Assembly (NCBI GenBank): GCA_013076295.1
Contig: RQOL01000690.1
Location: 45,654 to 109,653 of the forward strand
Length of the DNA: 64,000 nt
Source: Sanderia malayensis
Lineage: Eukaryota > Cnidaria > Scyphozoa > Semaeostomeae > Pelagiidae
Reading direction: 5' to 3'
Each line of letters opens with the position of its first letter. The stretch's first letter is position 1. Below, piece by piece: positions 10,306 to 21,527 of the stretch. The notes under the pieces are model-generated. The model searched no databases and was not told where the DNA came from. It saw only the letters and a list, made by a program, of their open reading frames with translations. A program made the position numbers and the translations under genes.

Positions 10306-13300
10306 TCTAATATTACTATTCTGCGATGTCACGTGACGGTGGCGAAACTCTGGCCAAAACAATAGATTCGAGCCGAAACAATAGGTTGAACGCCCAAAAA
10401 CAATGGGACGAAACGGCGAATGGGTGATCAATAAGGCTTTTTTGAATGGGGGCGCAAAAGGTTGGCACTTGCATGGAAAGGCTCCGTTTCTGGAGTATGC
10501 AAAAGTTATCTATTTTTGGAAGCCTATTTTAAAAGAATTTTTGAGTTATTCCATTAATTACTCCATTAATTGTGCTATCACGAAAAAACGACGGTTTACG
10601 CTGGCGAAAATTCCAATTTAGCGTCCCCGAGTCCATTTTCGAACAAAGTATTCCCTCTTCATGTGACCCGTTTCGCCTTTTCCTGCAATTTGATTGGCTC
10701 TTTCGCAACTTCACGTGAACAGTGACGCGTTTTTCGTTATCATGCAAATTTGCCCTCGGCAGGCAGCAGGTACTTTTGGAGAAGATGCGTGTTTTTGTTT
10801 TGTACACAAGAAGATGAGGTGGACGCCTTTCAAAGTGTTTTACCAGCTGAATTTTCTTTGTAATGAGCTGTTAATTGTTTCAAAGACCCTCGGAGGGTTG
10901 CAGGAAACAATAGAGAACACAGGTGATAGCTTTGTTTTGTTTTTTGAATGAAATAGTTGTAGGTTTTGTAACAGGCGACAGCCATTGTTGCTTCGGCATG
11001 GTAACAACGCTTAGGCCATGTTCAAAGTTTTGAATTTTTCCGGCCCTATTTGCACGATTTTCCCCATTTAAATTTTTGACAAGTGTTGTCTGATAACACA
11101 ACTAAAATAATGTGTTGTTTTTTTGTTTTGTTTTTGTTTTTTTACGATTTCCAACAAAGTTGCTTTTCACTCGGGAAGGAGAAATGTTTCACGCAACACG
11201 CATCGTTTTTGCATTTGCCACGGTAAATACTCTTTTTACTTCCTAAAGTGTGTTCAAAGGCTTTGCTTTTTGCACAGCTCCGAAATCTCATTCAAACCAC
11301 TTCCACTAAATGTTCTCTAAGAATTCAGTATTCCTTATTTCAGAGATGAGACTATTTGCAACGTGTTCGCTGTTTCCTTAGCTACAGGTTGATATATTTT
11401 TTATTACAGATTGAGTTTAAATTTTCCAGGATGGATTAGGTTTTTGAAAGTAACTATTTTTTTCCAAACTTCACACTAAAATTATCAACTTTCAGAAACG
11501 GCTTTCAGGGAGCAGCGTGGGCACGGGGCGGCCGCTTGCTAGGGGGAAGATTCGACCTCCCACCTTTACTTTCTTTAGAGATGTTACGTCGTAGTGTGTA
11601 TAGTAAGGTATGTATAGTAGGGTATGTATAGTAGGGTATGTATAGTAGGGTATGTATAGTAGGGTATGTATTGTAGGGTATGTATTGTAGGGTATGTATT
11701 GTAGGGTATGTATTGTAGGGTATATATTGTAGGGTATGTATTGTAGGGTATGTATTGTAGGGTATGTATTGTAGGGTATGTATTGCAGGGTATGTATTGT
11801 AGGGTATGTATTGTAGGGTATGTATTGTAGGGTAGGTATTATATTGTATGTATTGTAGGGTATGTATTGTAGGGTATATATTGTAGGGTATGTATTGTAG
11901 GGTATGTATTGTAGGGTATGTATTGTAGGGTATGTATTGTAGGGTAGGTATTGTATTGTATGTATTGTAGGGTATGTATTGTAGGGTGTGTATTGTAGGG
12001 TATGTATTGTGGGGTATGTATTGTAGGGTATGTATTGTAGGTTGTGTATTGTAGGGTATGTATTGTAGGGTATATATTGTAGGGTATGTATTGTAGGGTA
12101 TGTATTGTAGGGTATGTATTGTAGGGTGTGTATTGTAGGGTATGTATTGTGGGGTATGTATTATAGGGTATGTATTGTAGGGTATGTACAGTAGGGTATG
12201 TATAGTAGGGTATGTATTGTAGGGTATGTATTGTAGGGTATGTATTGTAGGGTATGTATTGTAGGGTATATATTGTAGGGTATGTATTTTAGGGTATGTA
12301 TTGTAGGGTATGTATTGTAGGATATGTATTGTAGGGTATGTATTGTAGGGTAGGTATTGTATTGTATGTATTGTAGGGTATGTATTGTAGGGTATATATT
12401 GTAGAGTATGTATTGTAGGGTATGTATTGTAGGGTATGTATTGTAGGGTATGTATTGTAGGGTAGGTATTGTATTGTATGTATTGTGGGGTATGTATTGT
12501 AGGGTGTGTATTGTAGGGTATGTATTGTGGGGTATGTATTATAGGGTATGTATTGTAGGGTATGTACAGTAGGGTATGTATAGTAGGGTATGTATAGTAG
12601 GGTATGTATTGTAGGGTATATATTGTAGGGTATGTATTGTAGGGTATGTATTGTAGGGTATGTATTGTAGGGTATGTATTGTAGGGTAGGTATTGTATTG
12701 TATGTATTGTAGGGTATGTATTGTAGGGTGTGTATTGTAGGGTATGTATTGTGGGGTATGTATTGTAGGGTATGTATTGTAGGGTGTGTATTGTAGGGTA
12801 TGTATTGTAGGGTATATATTGTAGGGTATGTATTGTAGGGTATGTATTGTAGGGTATGTATTGTAGGGTGTGTATTGTAGGGTATGTATTGTGGGGTATG
12901 TATTATAGGGTATGTATTGTAGGGTATGTACAGTAGGGTATGTATAGTAGGGTATGTATTGTAGGGTATGTATTGTAGGGTATGTATTGTAGGGTATGTA
13001 TTGTAGGGTATATATTGTAGGGTATGTATTGTAGGGTATGTATTGTAGGGTATGTATTGTAGGATATGTATTGTAGGGTATGTATTGTAGGGTAGGTATT
13101 GTATTGTATGTATTGTAGGGTATGTATTGTAGGGTATGTATTGTAGGGTATGTATTGTAGGGTGTGTATTGTAGGGTATGTATTGTGGGGTATGTATTAT
13201 AGGGTATGTATTGTAGGGTATGTACAGTAGGGTATGTATAGTAGGGTATGTATTGTAGGGTATGTATTGTAGGGTATGTATTGTAGGGTATGTATTATAG

Positions 13301-13747
13301 GGTATGTATTGTAGGGTATGTATTGTAGGGTATATATTGTAGGGTATGTATTGTAGGGTATGTATTGTAGGGTATGTATTGTAGGGTATGTATTGTAGGG
13401 TAGGTATTGTATTGTATGTATTGTAGGGTATGTATTGTAGGGTGTGTATTGTAGGGTATGTATTGTGGGGTATGTATTATAGGGTATGTATTGTAGGGTA
13501 TGTATTGTAGGGTATATATTGTAGGGTATGTATGTAGTATGTATGTATCTAAGGGCATGAGCCCTTAGATATATGTAGGTATGTAGGTATGTATGTATGT
13601 ATGTATGTATGTATGTATGTATGTATGTATGTATGTATGTATGGGCATGAGCGGAAGCGAATGCAGCGCGCGAAGCACGCCAACCAGATTAAGCTTTTTT
13701 TACTTGATGGGCTGGGGCAAACGAGCGAAGCGAGTGATGACCCCTAG
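10306..13747 (+). mobile_element. Helitron-like non-autonomous element, copy C (complete, 3.4 kb)
   Basis: Starts TCTAATATTACTATTCTG at 10306. It carries the conserved core to about 11100, the ~500-bp segment shared with copy B to about 11595, a 2.05-kb minisatellite and the GC-rich tail with GCGCGC-GAA-GC hairpin. It ends CGAGTGATGACCCCTAG at 13747. It differs from copy B mainly in minisatellite length (2.05 kb versus 0.4 kb). The next base pair is the TC of copy D. There is no coding capacity. Confidence 0.75.
11597..13650. repeat. 2-kb GTAGGGTATGTATT minisatellite with higher-order structure
   Basis: About 145 copies of a 14-bp unit. Variant blocks recur at long intervals: GGTAGGTATTGTATTGTATG appears near 11943, 12350, 12464, 12686, 13093 and 13400 (spacings of 407 and 114 recur), and a GTACAGTAGGGTATGTATAG block appears near 12186, 12564, 12928 and 13223. 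This indicates amplification of ~400-bp blocks as well as single units. It ends with (GTAT)n at 13577-13640. Confidence 0.9.
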
Positions 13748-14509
13748 TCTAATATATATATTCTGTGATGTCACGTGATGATGCATTTTCCTTGCCAAAA
13801 ACAATAGATTCGACCCGAAACAATAGGTCGAACGCCCCAAAACAATCGGCCGAAAGGCGAACCATGTAATCCCAAAGGCTTTTTTGTATGTGGATATATG
13901 GCAATGAAATTCACACTGAATGTTTACTTTATTAATTTAACCAGGGTAATGGATTTTGTTTTTCGATTTTCTCCTGAAATTTTGAATTATCCCACTAATT
14001 ATTCTGCTAATTTTGCTATCACGAAAAAACTACGGTTTACACTGGCGAAACTTCCAAATTCGCTTCGCAAACTCCATTTTCGAACAGAGTATTCGCTGTT
14101 CATGTGACCCGTTTCGCCTTTTCCTGCAATTTGATTGGCTCTTTTCGCGCGACCCACGTGGGTTGTCGATCGTTTTTCGTTTTTCGCCCTCGGTTGCAGC
14201 AGGTACTTTTGGAGAAGAGGACGCGTGTTTTTGTTTCTCACACAAAGGGGCCTTTCAAAGTGTTTTACCACTATAATTATCTTTGCAAAAAACTGCTATT
14301 TATTTCAAAGACCCTGGAGAGTTGCAGAAGACAATAGAAAACACAGGTGATAGCTTTGTTTTGTATTTTAAGTTAAATAGTTGTTGTTTTTGTAGTAAGC
14401 ATTGCTTCGGCATGCTTGTAACGCTTAGGACCAATGAAAACAAAGTCAAAGTTATGATGTTTTCAGGCGCTAATTGCACAATTTTCCTCATTTAAACTTT
14501 CGCAAAGTG

Positions 14510-14896
14510 TTTGTACGTTTGTATAGTAGATATCGTATGTATAGTATGTTTTTTTAGTAGGTATAGAAGGTATAGTATGTTTGTAAAGTAGGTATAGTAG
14601 GTATAGTATGTTTTTATAGTAGGTATAGTATGTATAGTATGTTTTTATAGTAAGTATAGTATGTTTGTATTGTAGGTATAGTATGTATAGTATGTGTAGT
14701 ATGTTTTTATAGTAGGTATAGTAGATATAGTATGTTTTTATAGTAGGTATAGTATGTTTGTAAAGTAGGTATAGTAAGTATAGTATGTTTGTATAATAGG
14801 TATAGTAGGTAGGTATGTATGTCGGTATGTATGTATGTATGCATGTATGTAGGTATGTATGTATGTCGGTATGTATGTATGTATGTATGTATGTAT
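14510..14896. repeat. Minisatellite of copy D
   Basis: Degenerate GTAGGTATAGTATGTTTTTATA repeats grading into (GTAT)n and (GTCGGTAT) words at 14805-14896. Equivalent in position to the minisatellites of A, B, C and E but with its own unit sequence. Confidence 0.9.
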
Positions 14897-15645
14897 GGGC
14901 ATGAGCGTTAGCGAATGCAGCGCACAAAGTTCGCCCTATCAGCCAATGTTTCTTGATAATAGATGGACAGGCGAGCGCAGCGAGCTAACCCATTGTACGT
15001 GTGGTTGAAAGGGGCATGAGCGTGAGCGAATGCAGCGCACAAAGTGCGCCCTACCAGTCAATGTTTCTTGATAATAGATGGACAGGCGAGCGCAGCGAGG
15101 TAACCCATTGTATGTGGGGTTTAAAGGGGCATGAGCGCAAGCGAATGCAGTGCACGAAGTGCGCCCTATCAGTCAATGTTTCTTGATAATAGATAGACAG
15201 GTGAGCGCAGCGAGCTAACCCATTGTACTTGGGGTTGAAAGAGGCATGAGCGTAAGGGAATGCAGCGCACGAAGTGCGCCCTATCAGTCAATGTTTCTTC
15301 ATAATAATTGGACAGGCGAGCGCAGCGAGCTAACCCATTGTACGTGGGGTTGAAAGGGGCATGAGCGTAAGCGAATGCAGCGCACGAAGTGCGCCCTATC
15401 AGCCAATGTTTCTTGATAATAGATAGACAGGCGAGCGCAGCGAGCTAACCCATTGTACTTGGGGTTGAAAGAGGCATGAGCGTAAGGGAATGCAGCGCAC
15501 GAAGTTCGCCCTACCAGTCAATGTTTCTTGATAATAGATAGACAAGGGAGCTAATCTATTGTACGTGGGGTTTTAAGAGGCATGAGCATAAGCGAATGCA
15601 GCGCACGAAGTGCGCCCTATCAGTCAATATTTCTTCATAATATAC
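14897..15645 (+). repeat. 115-bp satellite made of Helitron-like 3' tails
   Basis: Units begin GGGCATGAGCG at 14897, 15012, 15127, 15242, 15357, 15472 and 15578 (the last interval shortened to 106). Each unit contains the hairpin GCGCAC-GAA-GTGCGC and a GGCGAGCGCAGCGAGCTAAC block. Both correspond to the 3' tails of copies A-F, so the satellite is an amplified element end. One such unit also sits in copy F. Confidence 0.85.
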
Positions 15646-16190
15646 AACATTATATTACATATTAGATAGTGTGATACAAGATAGCATTGCGTGATTATAT
15701 ATATATAGTATGATACAGTATAGTATTGCATGGTGTCATGTATAGTATTTTTGGGTATGATGTAGCATTGTATTTATATTTTTATTTTTCATGTTGCATT
15801 GAATAGTATGTTCAAGCAGTTTTTTAAGTCTCTGTAGGCAATCATATGTTCTCCAATGTGTTAATATATTTCTATACTTTCTAGTACCCTTGATTGATAA
15901 ATACACAGAGAATGAAGAAGATGCATGATTGTTGATAGAATTAAGAACACACAACAAAGGTTGAAAAGAGATGACTTGAATTTATAACTTATAGTTGCAA
16001 CAAAAACTGTATATCTTACAATATAAATGTACTATTTACCTGAATATCATTTACCAGTGAGGCGTGCAACATTACATATGCTTATTTTGGAATGTCTTCA
16101 TTTTCTGTAGTCATTTCTCATAACTAAATTTTAGACTTTGAGGCCACTACCAAGGTGTTTCCACCCACATACTAACCACATTTACGCATT
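15646..16190. other. AT-rich spacer
   Basis: Contains short GTATGATACAGTATAGTATTGCAT-like words near 15660-15770 and otherwise unremarkable AT-rich DNA. I see no gene here. Confidence 0.5.
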
Positions 16191-16264
16191 TTGTGACATT
16201 TTCAGGCGGCCTCGATTTCAGTTCTCTATATTTTATTCTACGAGGCCATCTTCATTCTGTTGCT

Positions 16265-17079
16265 ATGGCGTTTATATTCAAAATTTTCTCCACAACGCAC
16301 GCAACACGCCAAAAATATTTTTCGTTCGTTTCGTCCATTGTCAAAAGCAGAGCCACAGTCAACAGGTTAATTTTTTTTACCCTATTACTAATACTTTATA
16401 CCTTTACATATTAATAAAGACAATTAAAAATAATACCCGAATTTTTTATTACATGTATAACTATTTCCATGTATTTAATCACTGATATTCCTTTTCCAGT
16501 CTTCGTTCAGTTTTCCAATTATATACATTCAACCTTTCTTCTCGAAGAAAGAAAGATTTCGGTATGTAGTTTTTTTCAATGTTACTTAGATAATTACATT
16601 CTCCTTTACTATTATGATCACCAACCATATGTATAACTTACTACTTACCATTTAAATCACAATTATATTCTTCTTTTTCCAGTGTTTGCAGTTTGGCAGT
16701 TGGCCTGTCATTTTTATTTCGTTCAGATTTTCGGTATGTACTTTCACTTCAATGTTAATTAGATAATGATATTCTCCATTACTATTATGATCACCAACCA
16801 TATGTATAACTTACTACTTACCATTTAAATCACAATTATATTCTTCTTTTTCCAGTATTTGCAGTTTGGCAGGTGCCCTGTCATTTTTATTTCGTTCAGA
16901 TTTTCGGTATGTATTTTCACTTCAATGTTAATTAGATAATGAGATTCTCCATTACTACTATGATCACCAACCATATGTATAACTTACCACTTACCATTTA
17001 AATCACAATTATATTCTTCTTTTTCCAGTATTTGCAGTTTGGCAGTTGCCCTGTCATTTTTATTTCGTTCAGATTTTCG
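16265..17079 (+). CDS. Possible spliced gene containing a tandem array of 51-nt mini-exons
   Basis: Candidate exons are 16265-16365 (ATG MAFIFKIFS, ends AACAG before GT), 16500-16561, 16683-16733, 16856-16906 and 17029-17079. Each is preceded by a pyrimidine-rich TTTTCCAG, and all but the last are followed by GTATGT or GTTAAT donors. Joined in phase, they stay open and give a 17-residue repeat of the form VFAVWQxPCHFYFVQIF, aromatic and hydrophobic. Copies 3 and 4 have a GT to CT change at the donor. Copies 5 and 6 have lost part of the exon or the acceptor. No family is recognised, and a non-coding satellite with splice-like words is the main alternative. Confidence 0.35.
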
Positions 17080-17590
17080 CTATGTACTTTCAGTTCAATG
17101 TTAATTAGATAATGAGATTCTCCATTACTATTATGATCACCAACCATATGTATAAATTACTACTTACCATTTAAATCCAAATTTTTATTTTCCAGTATTT
17201 GCAGTTTGGCAGTTGCCCTTTATTTTTAATTTTCTTCAGATTTTCGCTATGTGCTTTCATTTCCATGTTAATAAGATAATGAGATTCTCCATTACTATTA
17301 TCTTCACCAAGCATAGGTATAACTTACTACTTACCATTTCAACCACAATTATCTTATTCTTTTTCCACCATTTCCAGTTTGGCCTTTTGTTTCTACTTTG
17401 TTCATATTTTGGTATGTACTTTTCTTTCAATGTCACTTACATAATGAGATTCTCCATCAATATTATGTTCACAAAGCATATGTATAACTTACTACTTACG
17501 ATTTGAATCACTATTATCTTATTGCTTTTCCAGTATTTGCAGTTTGGCAACTGTCCTTTGATTTTGTATGATATTATATTATTTTGCATC
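16562..17590 (+). repeat. 173-bp tandem repeat (mini-exon plus intron unit)
   Basis: Unit starts lie at 16683, 16856, 17029, 17196, 17369 and 17534 (periods 173, 173, 167, 173, 165). The intron following the 62-nt exon at 16500-16561 belongs to the same family. Intron parts share ATTCTCCATTACTATTATGA and CCATATGTATAACTTAC. Decay increases towards the right. Confidence 0.9.
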
Positions 17591-17683
17591 AGTACTGCTT
17601 CATGTAAATATATTTTGTTTTTCACATATCAATGATTCTTATTAAAGAAGAACAATTTTTATTTGTTTGCTTTAAGGTTCGCT

Positions 17684-18234
17684 ATGGCTACAAGTGCCAA
17701 AAGAAAGCCTGAGCCAGAACAAAATATAGTTATATGGCTTGGTGATCAAGTCAAAGTAATTATAGCTAATATATTAATTCACATTTCATCAGTTTTTAAG
17801 CACTTCACTATAATTAATTCATATCTTTGCTTTTGTATCCTAGTAAATAACATACAGAGACATTTTAGTCTGAAAAGGGAGCGTGCTGCCCAATTCCAAG
17901 AATTGGGCAGGAACAAAAAGTTCTCCTTGGTTGACAAGGAGGGGAGGAGACTCCCCACAAAAGATATAGTGTAAGTATACCTTCTGTATTTGAAGCTCAG
18001 TTCTTCTATTGATATCTTCCAAATATTGTATAATATCCTTCGAAAAAACAACCTGTAAGATAATTGTGTATTCACAGATCACAGAAGGAGGCCTTTATTA
18101 AAATTGGCAAAGGCCAAAGAAAGGCAAAACAAGAGAAAAAGGGTGGGAAGGCCACCCAAGAATTTTCTAGAACTTTGATGGTGGCCATGCCCACCCAAAG
18201 GGCTATAAAAATTATGCAGGACATGTGTAAATAG
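17684..18234 (+). CDS. Hypothetical 113-residue basic protein, three exons
   Basis: Exon 1 is 17684-17755 (MATSAKRKPEPEQNIVIWLG), exon 2 is 17858-17970 after ACATACAG, and exon 3 is 18078-18234 after TTCACAG and ends TAG. Phases (0, then 2) join without stops. The product is lysine/arginine-rich (ARNKKFSLVD-like and KAKQEKKGGKATQEF stretches), consistent with a nuclear or nucleic-acid-binding protein, but I recognise no domain. The array upstream may supply 5' exons, though its phase does not lead into this ATG. The stop lies inside a strong hairpin. Confidence 0.4.
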
Positions 18235-18261
18235 TTTCTTAACTAATTTACACATGTCCTG
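18217..18261. other. Long hairpin overlapping the stop codon
   Basis: CAGGACATGTGTAAATAGTT pairs with AACTAATTTACACATGTCCTG across a TCTT loop. This gives a 20-bp stem with one bulged base. The TAG of the upstream frame is inside the left arm. Confidence 0.8.
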
Positions 18262-18840
18262 TTTTTGACCATGCATGAAAGAGACAATCATAAAATCAAA
18301 ACCACTACATTAACGCAAAATATAAAGTAAAATTATCCACTTTTCCATATAAATTTTTTTAAAAACATTGCACAATTTTTGTTCATGCATGGTCAAAGTT
18401 TTATTCCTAATATATTTGTTCATATTATATGTTCCAAATGTTCTTATTTTATATGTTCCAAATGTTCCAAATTATATGTTCCAGTATCTTTAATATTTCA
18501 ATCACATTTTTAATAATTCAGAAAGCTTTATCAAATATAAATGTTTACATTATTTCCTTGCAAAACCTTCACTTAATAACTTACCCAATGCATGGTATTC
18601 ACTTTCATGAATGCAATGTTGCAGTTGCACCAGGTAACGGTGGTCATTTATTCCCAGTATGATTCTTTTTTAAGCGATTTTTGCAATCTAAACTCAGAAA
18701 ATGAAACTGGAGTTAACACATTTTGAACAGTGAGTCAAAATACTTTATACATACTCCTCAGATGGAAATGATTTAAGAAGATGCAGTTGGATTCTCACCA
18801 TGCGTTTCTTCCTCATCAACTATACTTGGCATGCCATTGC
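18262..18840. other. AT-rich spacer
   Basis: Contains repeated ATGTTCCAAATGTTC words near 18430-18480 and a second CATGCATGG word. No gene is supported. Confidence 0.5.
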
Positions 18841-18899
18841 CATGATGTAATGATGTCATTCAATTTCACGTGCAATTTCTCCCTCCTACCTTTTTAACC

Positions 18900-19110
18900 A
18901 CTCTGAGGGACGAAGGGGAATTACCTTTTCACTAACAAGTTTCCCGCCTTTTTAAGCATGTGACGTGTATAAACCAATCGTGGGAGCTGTATAGTACAAT
19001 AGAAATCCCGCCTCTGATTATTCGCACAATTAGATTTTGCCTAATTTAATTTAGTTGTCCAAATTATCGATAGGATATAATTATATGAAATTATTTATCG
19101 CTCAGTAAGT
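18900..19110 (+). promoter_or_regulatory. Putative promoter and first exon of Helitron copy 1
   Basis: Within 200 bp lie TTTCCCGCC (18947) and ATCCCGCC (19012), which resemble E2F sites, together with TATAAACCAATCG (TATA-like plus CCAAT). A possible first exon follows, ending CTCAGTAAGT near 19107. Further exon-like pieces follow at 19319-19340 (before GTAAGA) and from about 19889 (after TTGTTGCAG), leading to the ATG at 20016. Assignment is by spacing and splice words only. Confidence 0.35.
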
Positions 19111-20015
19111 ATTATGAATGTTGTTTTTTCTAACAAGCTATCATTATAACCTAAAAAGCTTCTTCATCGCTATTTCCCTTAATAATCTCAATAATTTTTG
19201 CTCTTCTTTCTATGCATTTCATGGTAAGAACAGGTTACGTGTTGTTCAGGCATCATATTTTTATTAAATATCTATTTCAAGTTTATTAATAACTATTATC
19301 TTTCTTTTCTTACCATAGTTTTGAAAGACACAAGGCTCGGTAAGAAATGAATTTATTCACTGCAGTTTTTCCTTCTCAGTATACCTCTTTAATTATTTGT
19401 TTACTTCATAAAAAGAGGCCCACTTTGGTCTATTTTCAAATACCGGACACCTCTCTTTTACAAACTTCTTTCAATAATTATGAAATGATATTTTCGTTAC
19501 CTATGATTTTTAAATGTAACCTATGTGCAGCGAGCTACTCTTTACCACGGATAAAAACATCATTTTTGTTTTATGCATCTGGAATATTATGAACAAACAT
19601 TTATGGCGCCGTTTTTAACAAATTTACCCTGTAACAAAATTTGTTGAATTCTTGATAACTGCACTGGGTTCAACAAGTTAATTTTCATTACGTACAGGTT
19701 TTCAATTTACTTTCTTCCATTTTAGTAGCTGTTTACATTACAGAAACGAGCGCAGTTTAACGTGAGGGTTTTCATAAAATTTACATTATATTACATAGCA
19801 TTACTTTTATCATAATTACTTATTTACAAAATTATACATAACACTACCATACTCTTTAAATACACAATATTTACTTCTTTTTGTTGCAGCTTTACACAAG
19901 GCTATAATTATTTTCATTGTTCTTGCTATTGAGGCCATTGTCTACAAGCGATAATATTTACAATAGTATTGGCTAATTGTACTTTATACTTCTTCTTCAT
20001 ATCACAACTTGCACC
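19111..20015 (+). other. 5' leader introns of Helitron copy 1; no other gene
   Basis: AT-rich DNA with plausible splice sites at 19318 (CTTACCATAG), 19341 (GTAAGA) and 19888 (TTGTTGCAG). The last ~25 bases before the ATG (TCATATCACAACTTGCACC) match the same position upstream of the 60214 Helitron start, showing shared ancestry. Confidence 0.45.
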
Positions 20016-21527
20016 ATGGCGCGCAAGTCCAGGAGAAGTATAACTGGTGACAGACGTAGAAATCAAGTGCGGGAGAATGTGCAGCATAGGAGACACATCA
20101 ACCAACCGTTTCATCCTCAACAGACGGGAAATGCGGATAACCCACTTGCAGTAGTCAACGATCTTCAACAACTGCAGCTTGAAAACTGTCAGCTTGAAGC
20201 CCCTGAATATCAGCCATTTCCAGCACAGTATCCCCTTCCACAGATACAGCCAATGGAGATGGACATGGAACCAGAGCTTCCTATTCAGAACCACGAGCTT
20301 CCAGCAGCAGAACAGCCTGCAGACATCGAGATGCAAGATGCAGTTCCAGTACCTGATGAAAATCAGATACCAGAACCCGTTGAAGATCAGCAAATGCAAG
20401 TTGACAACCCTGTCCCTGAGAACCATGAAGCTGAAAACCTTATCTCCTTCTCCCCATTACCACACCACTTGAATAAAATGAACAGAACATGTATTCATTG
20501 TGGTGCAAAGTACTTCAAAGAAGAACTTAACTCCCGAAAACAATACAACAAGTGTTGCATGGGAGGATTAGTCACTCTGGATCCACTTCAACCACCTCCA
20601 AACAGTGTCATGCATTTATAGACTGGTGATACTGCCGAATCAAAGTATTTCTTAAAGCACTTCCGCCAATACAACTCATTATTGGCCATGGCATCATGGA
20701 AGGCTAATATTGTACGTCATGCCAGAGCTGGATCACCAGTGATCACAATTCACGGAAAGGCATATCACATGACTGGTAACTGATACAATATGATTCCAGT
20801 CATTATCAATAAAACGTATTATTTGTTTATGCTGGCTACGATTGAATTTTTATTTCCCTAACTTATGCTTTGAATCATTAACAGGTGTAACAGAAACAGA
20901 CAGATCCAGAAAATATGCAGAACTATACATCATGGATACGCAACAAGCATTGCAGGAACGGCAAAACACTGCAGGAGAACAGCGTCTTGATTTGGACATT
21001 GTTGCACTTCTCCAGAATGAATTAATGGCAGTCAATCGATTTGCACAACATTTTCGAAGCATGGGTGAAATATTGGAGGAACAGCGGCAGCAAGCTATTG
21101 CAAATGAAAACTGTTGTTTTTGTGTTCAGAGGAAGATCACATGGATGTTGAAAACGAAAGAGAGCAAGGAGAAGAAATGCGTGCTGCGTTGAATCCAGAA
21201 CAACGAGTTGTTTACACAGCCATTATTGGAGCAATTGACACGCAATCTGAACAGAACTGTCACTTTCTCGACGGACCAGCTGGCACAGGGAAAACATTTC
21301 TCTACAACACGTTGGTTCGTAACCTTCACGCATCTGGGCACAAAGTTCAGTGTATGGCTTGGTCAGGAATTGCAGCTACACTGCTTATTGAGGACAGAAC
21401 ATCGCATTCGCAATTCCAAACTCCAATACCATTGAAGCTGGAATCAACATGCAATGTCAAGAGACATAGCCGAAGAGCACAAGTGTTGCGTGAAACAACC
21501 CTGTTTATATGGGATGAAGCTTTAATG
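20016..21527 (+). pseudogene. Helitron Rep/helicase, internally deleted copy 1
   Basis: Starts MARKSRRSITGDRRRNQVRE and runs through a Gln/Pro/Glu-rich segment to the N-terminal zinc motif CIHCGAKYF...NKCCMGG. It meets a TAG at 20619 (TAT in the other copy), then continues to AYHMTG at 20782. An intron follows, and it resumes GVTETDRSRKYAELYIMDT at 20884. Near 21108 the sequence jumps, by a deletion of the rest of Rep, into the end of an intron and then the Pif1-type helicase: DGPAGTGKTFLYNTL (Walker A) and FIWDEA (Walker B). It breaks off at 21527. An intact protein would nick, unwind and replicate Helitron DNA; this one cannot. Confidence 0.85.

Larger units (their letters stand above)
13748..15645 (+). 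mobile_element. Helitron-like non-autonomous element, copy D with amplified 3' end
   Basis: Begins TCTAATATATATATTCTG at 13748, immediately after the CTAG of copy C. The core spans to about 14505, followed by a GTATAGTATGTTTTTATAG minisatellite (14510-14896) and then not one but about six and a half tandem copies of a 3'-tail-like unit. Core homology to A, B, C and E is clear by shared words such as ACGGTTTACACTGGCGAAAC. Its final CTRR end is not evident. Confidence 0.65.

Noticed and set aside
13295..13558. Minus-strand 87-codon Tyr/Thr/Pro repeat frame
   Set aside because: Same minisatellite artefact in copy C.
11597..13650. Telomere-like array (GGGTA words)
   Set aside because: Unit is 14 bp, GTAGGGTATGTATT, not TTAGGG, and the array is bounded by transposon sequence on both sides.
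14897..15645. CRISPR array
   Set aside because: The 115-bp units are tandem without unique spacers, in a eukaryotic transposon context.
16562..17590. CRISPR-like or simple satellite array
   Set aside because: As CRISPR: no unique spacers. As plain satellite: possible, but conserved splice sites and a 51-nt in-phase block make the mini-exon reading worth keeping.
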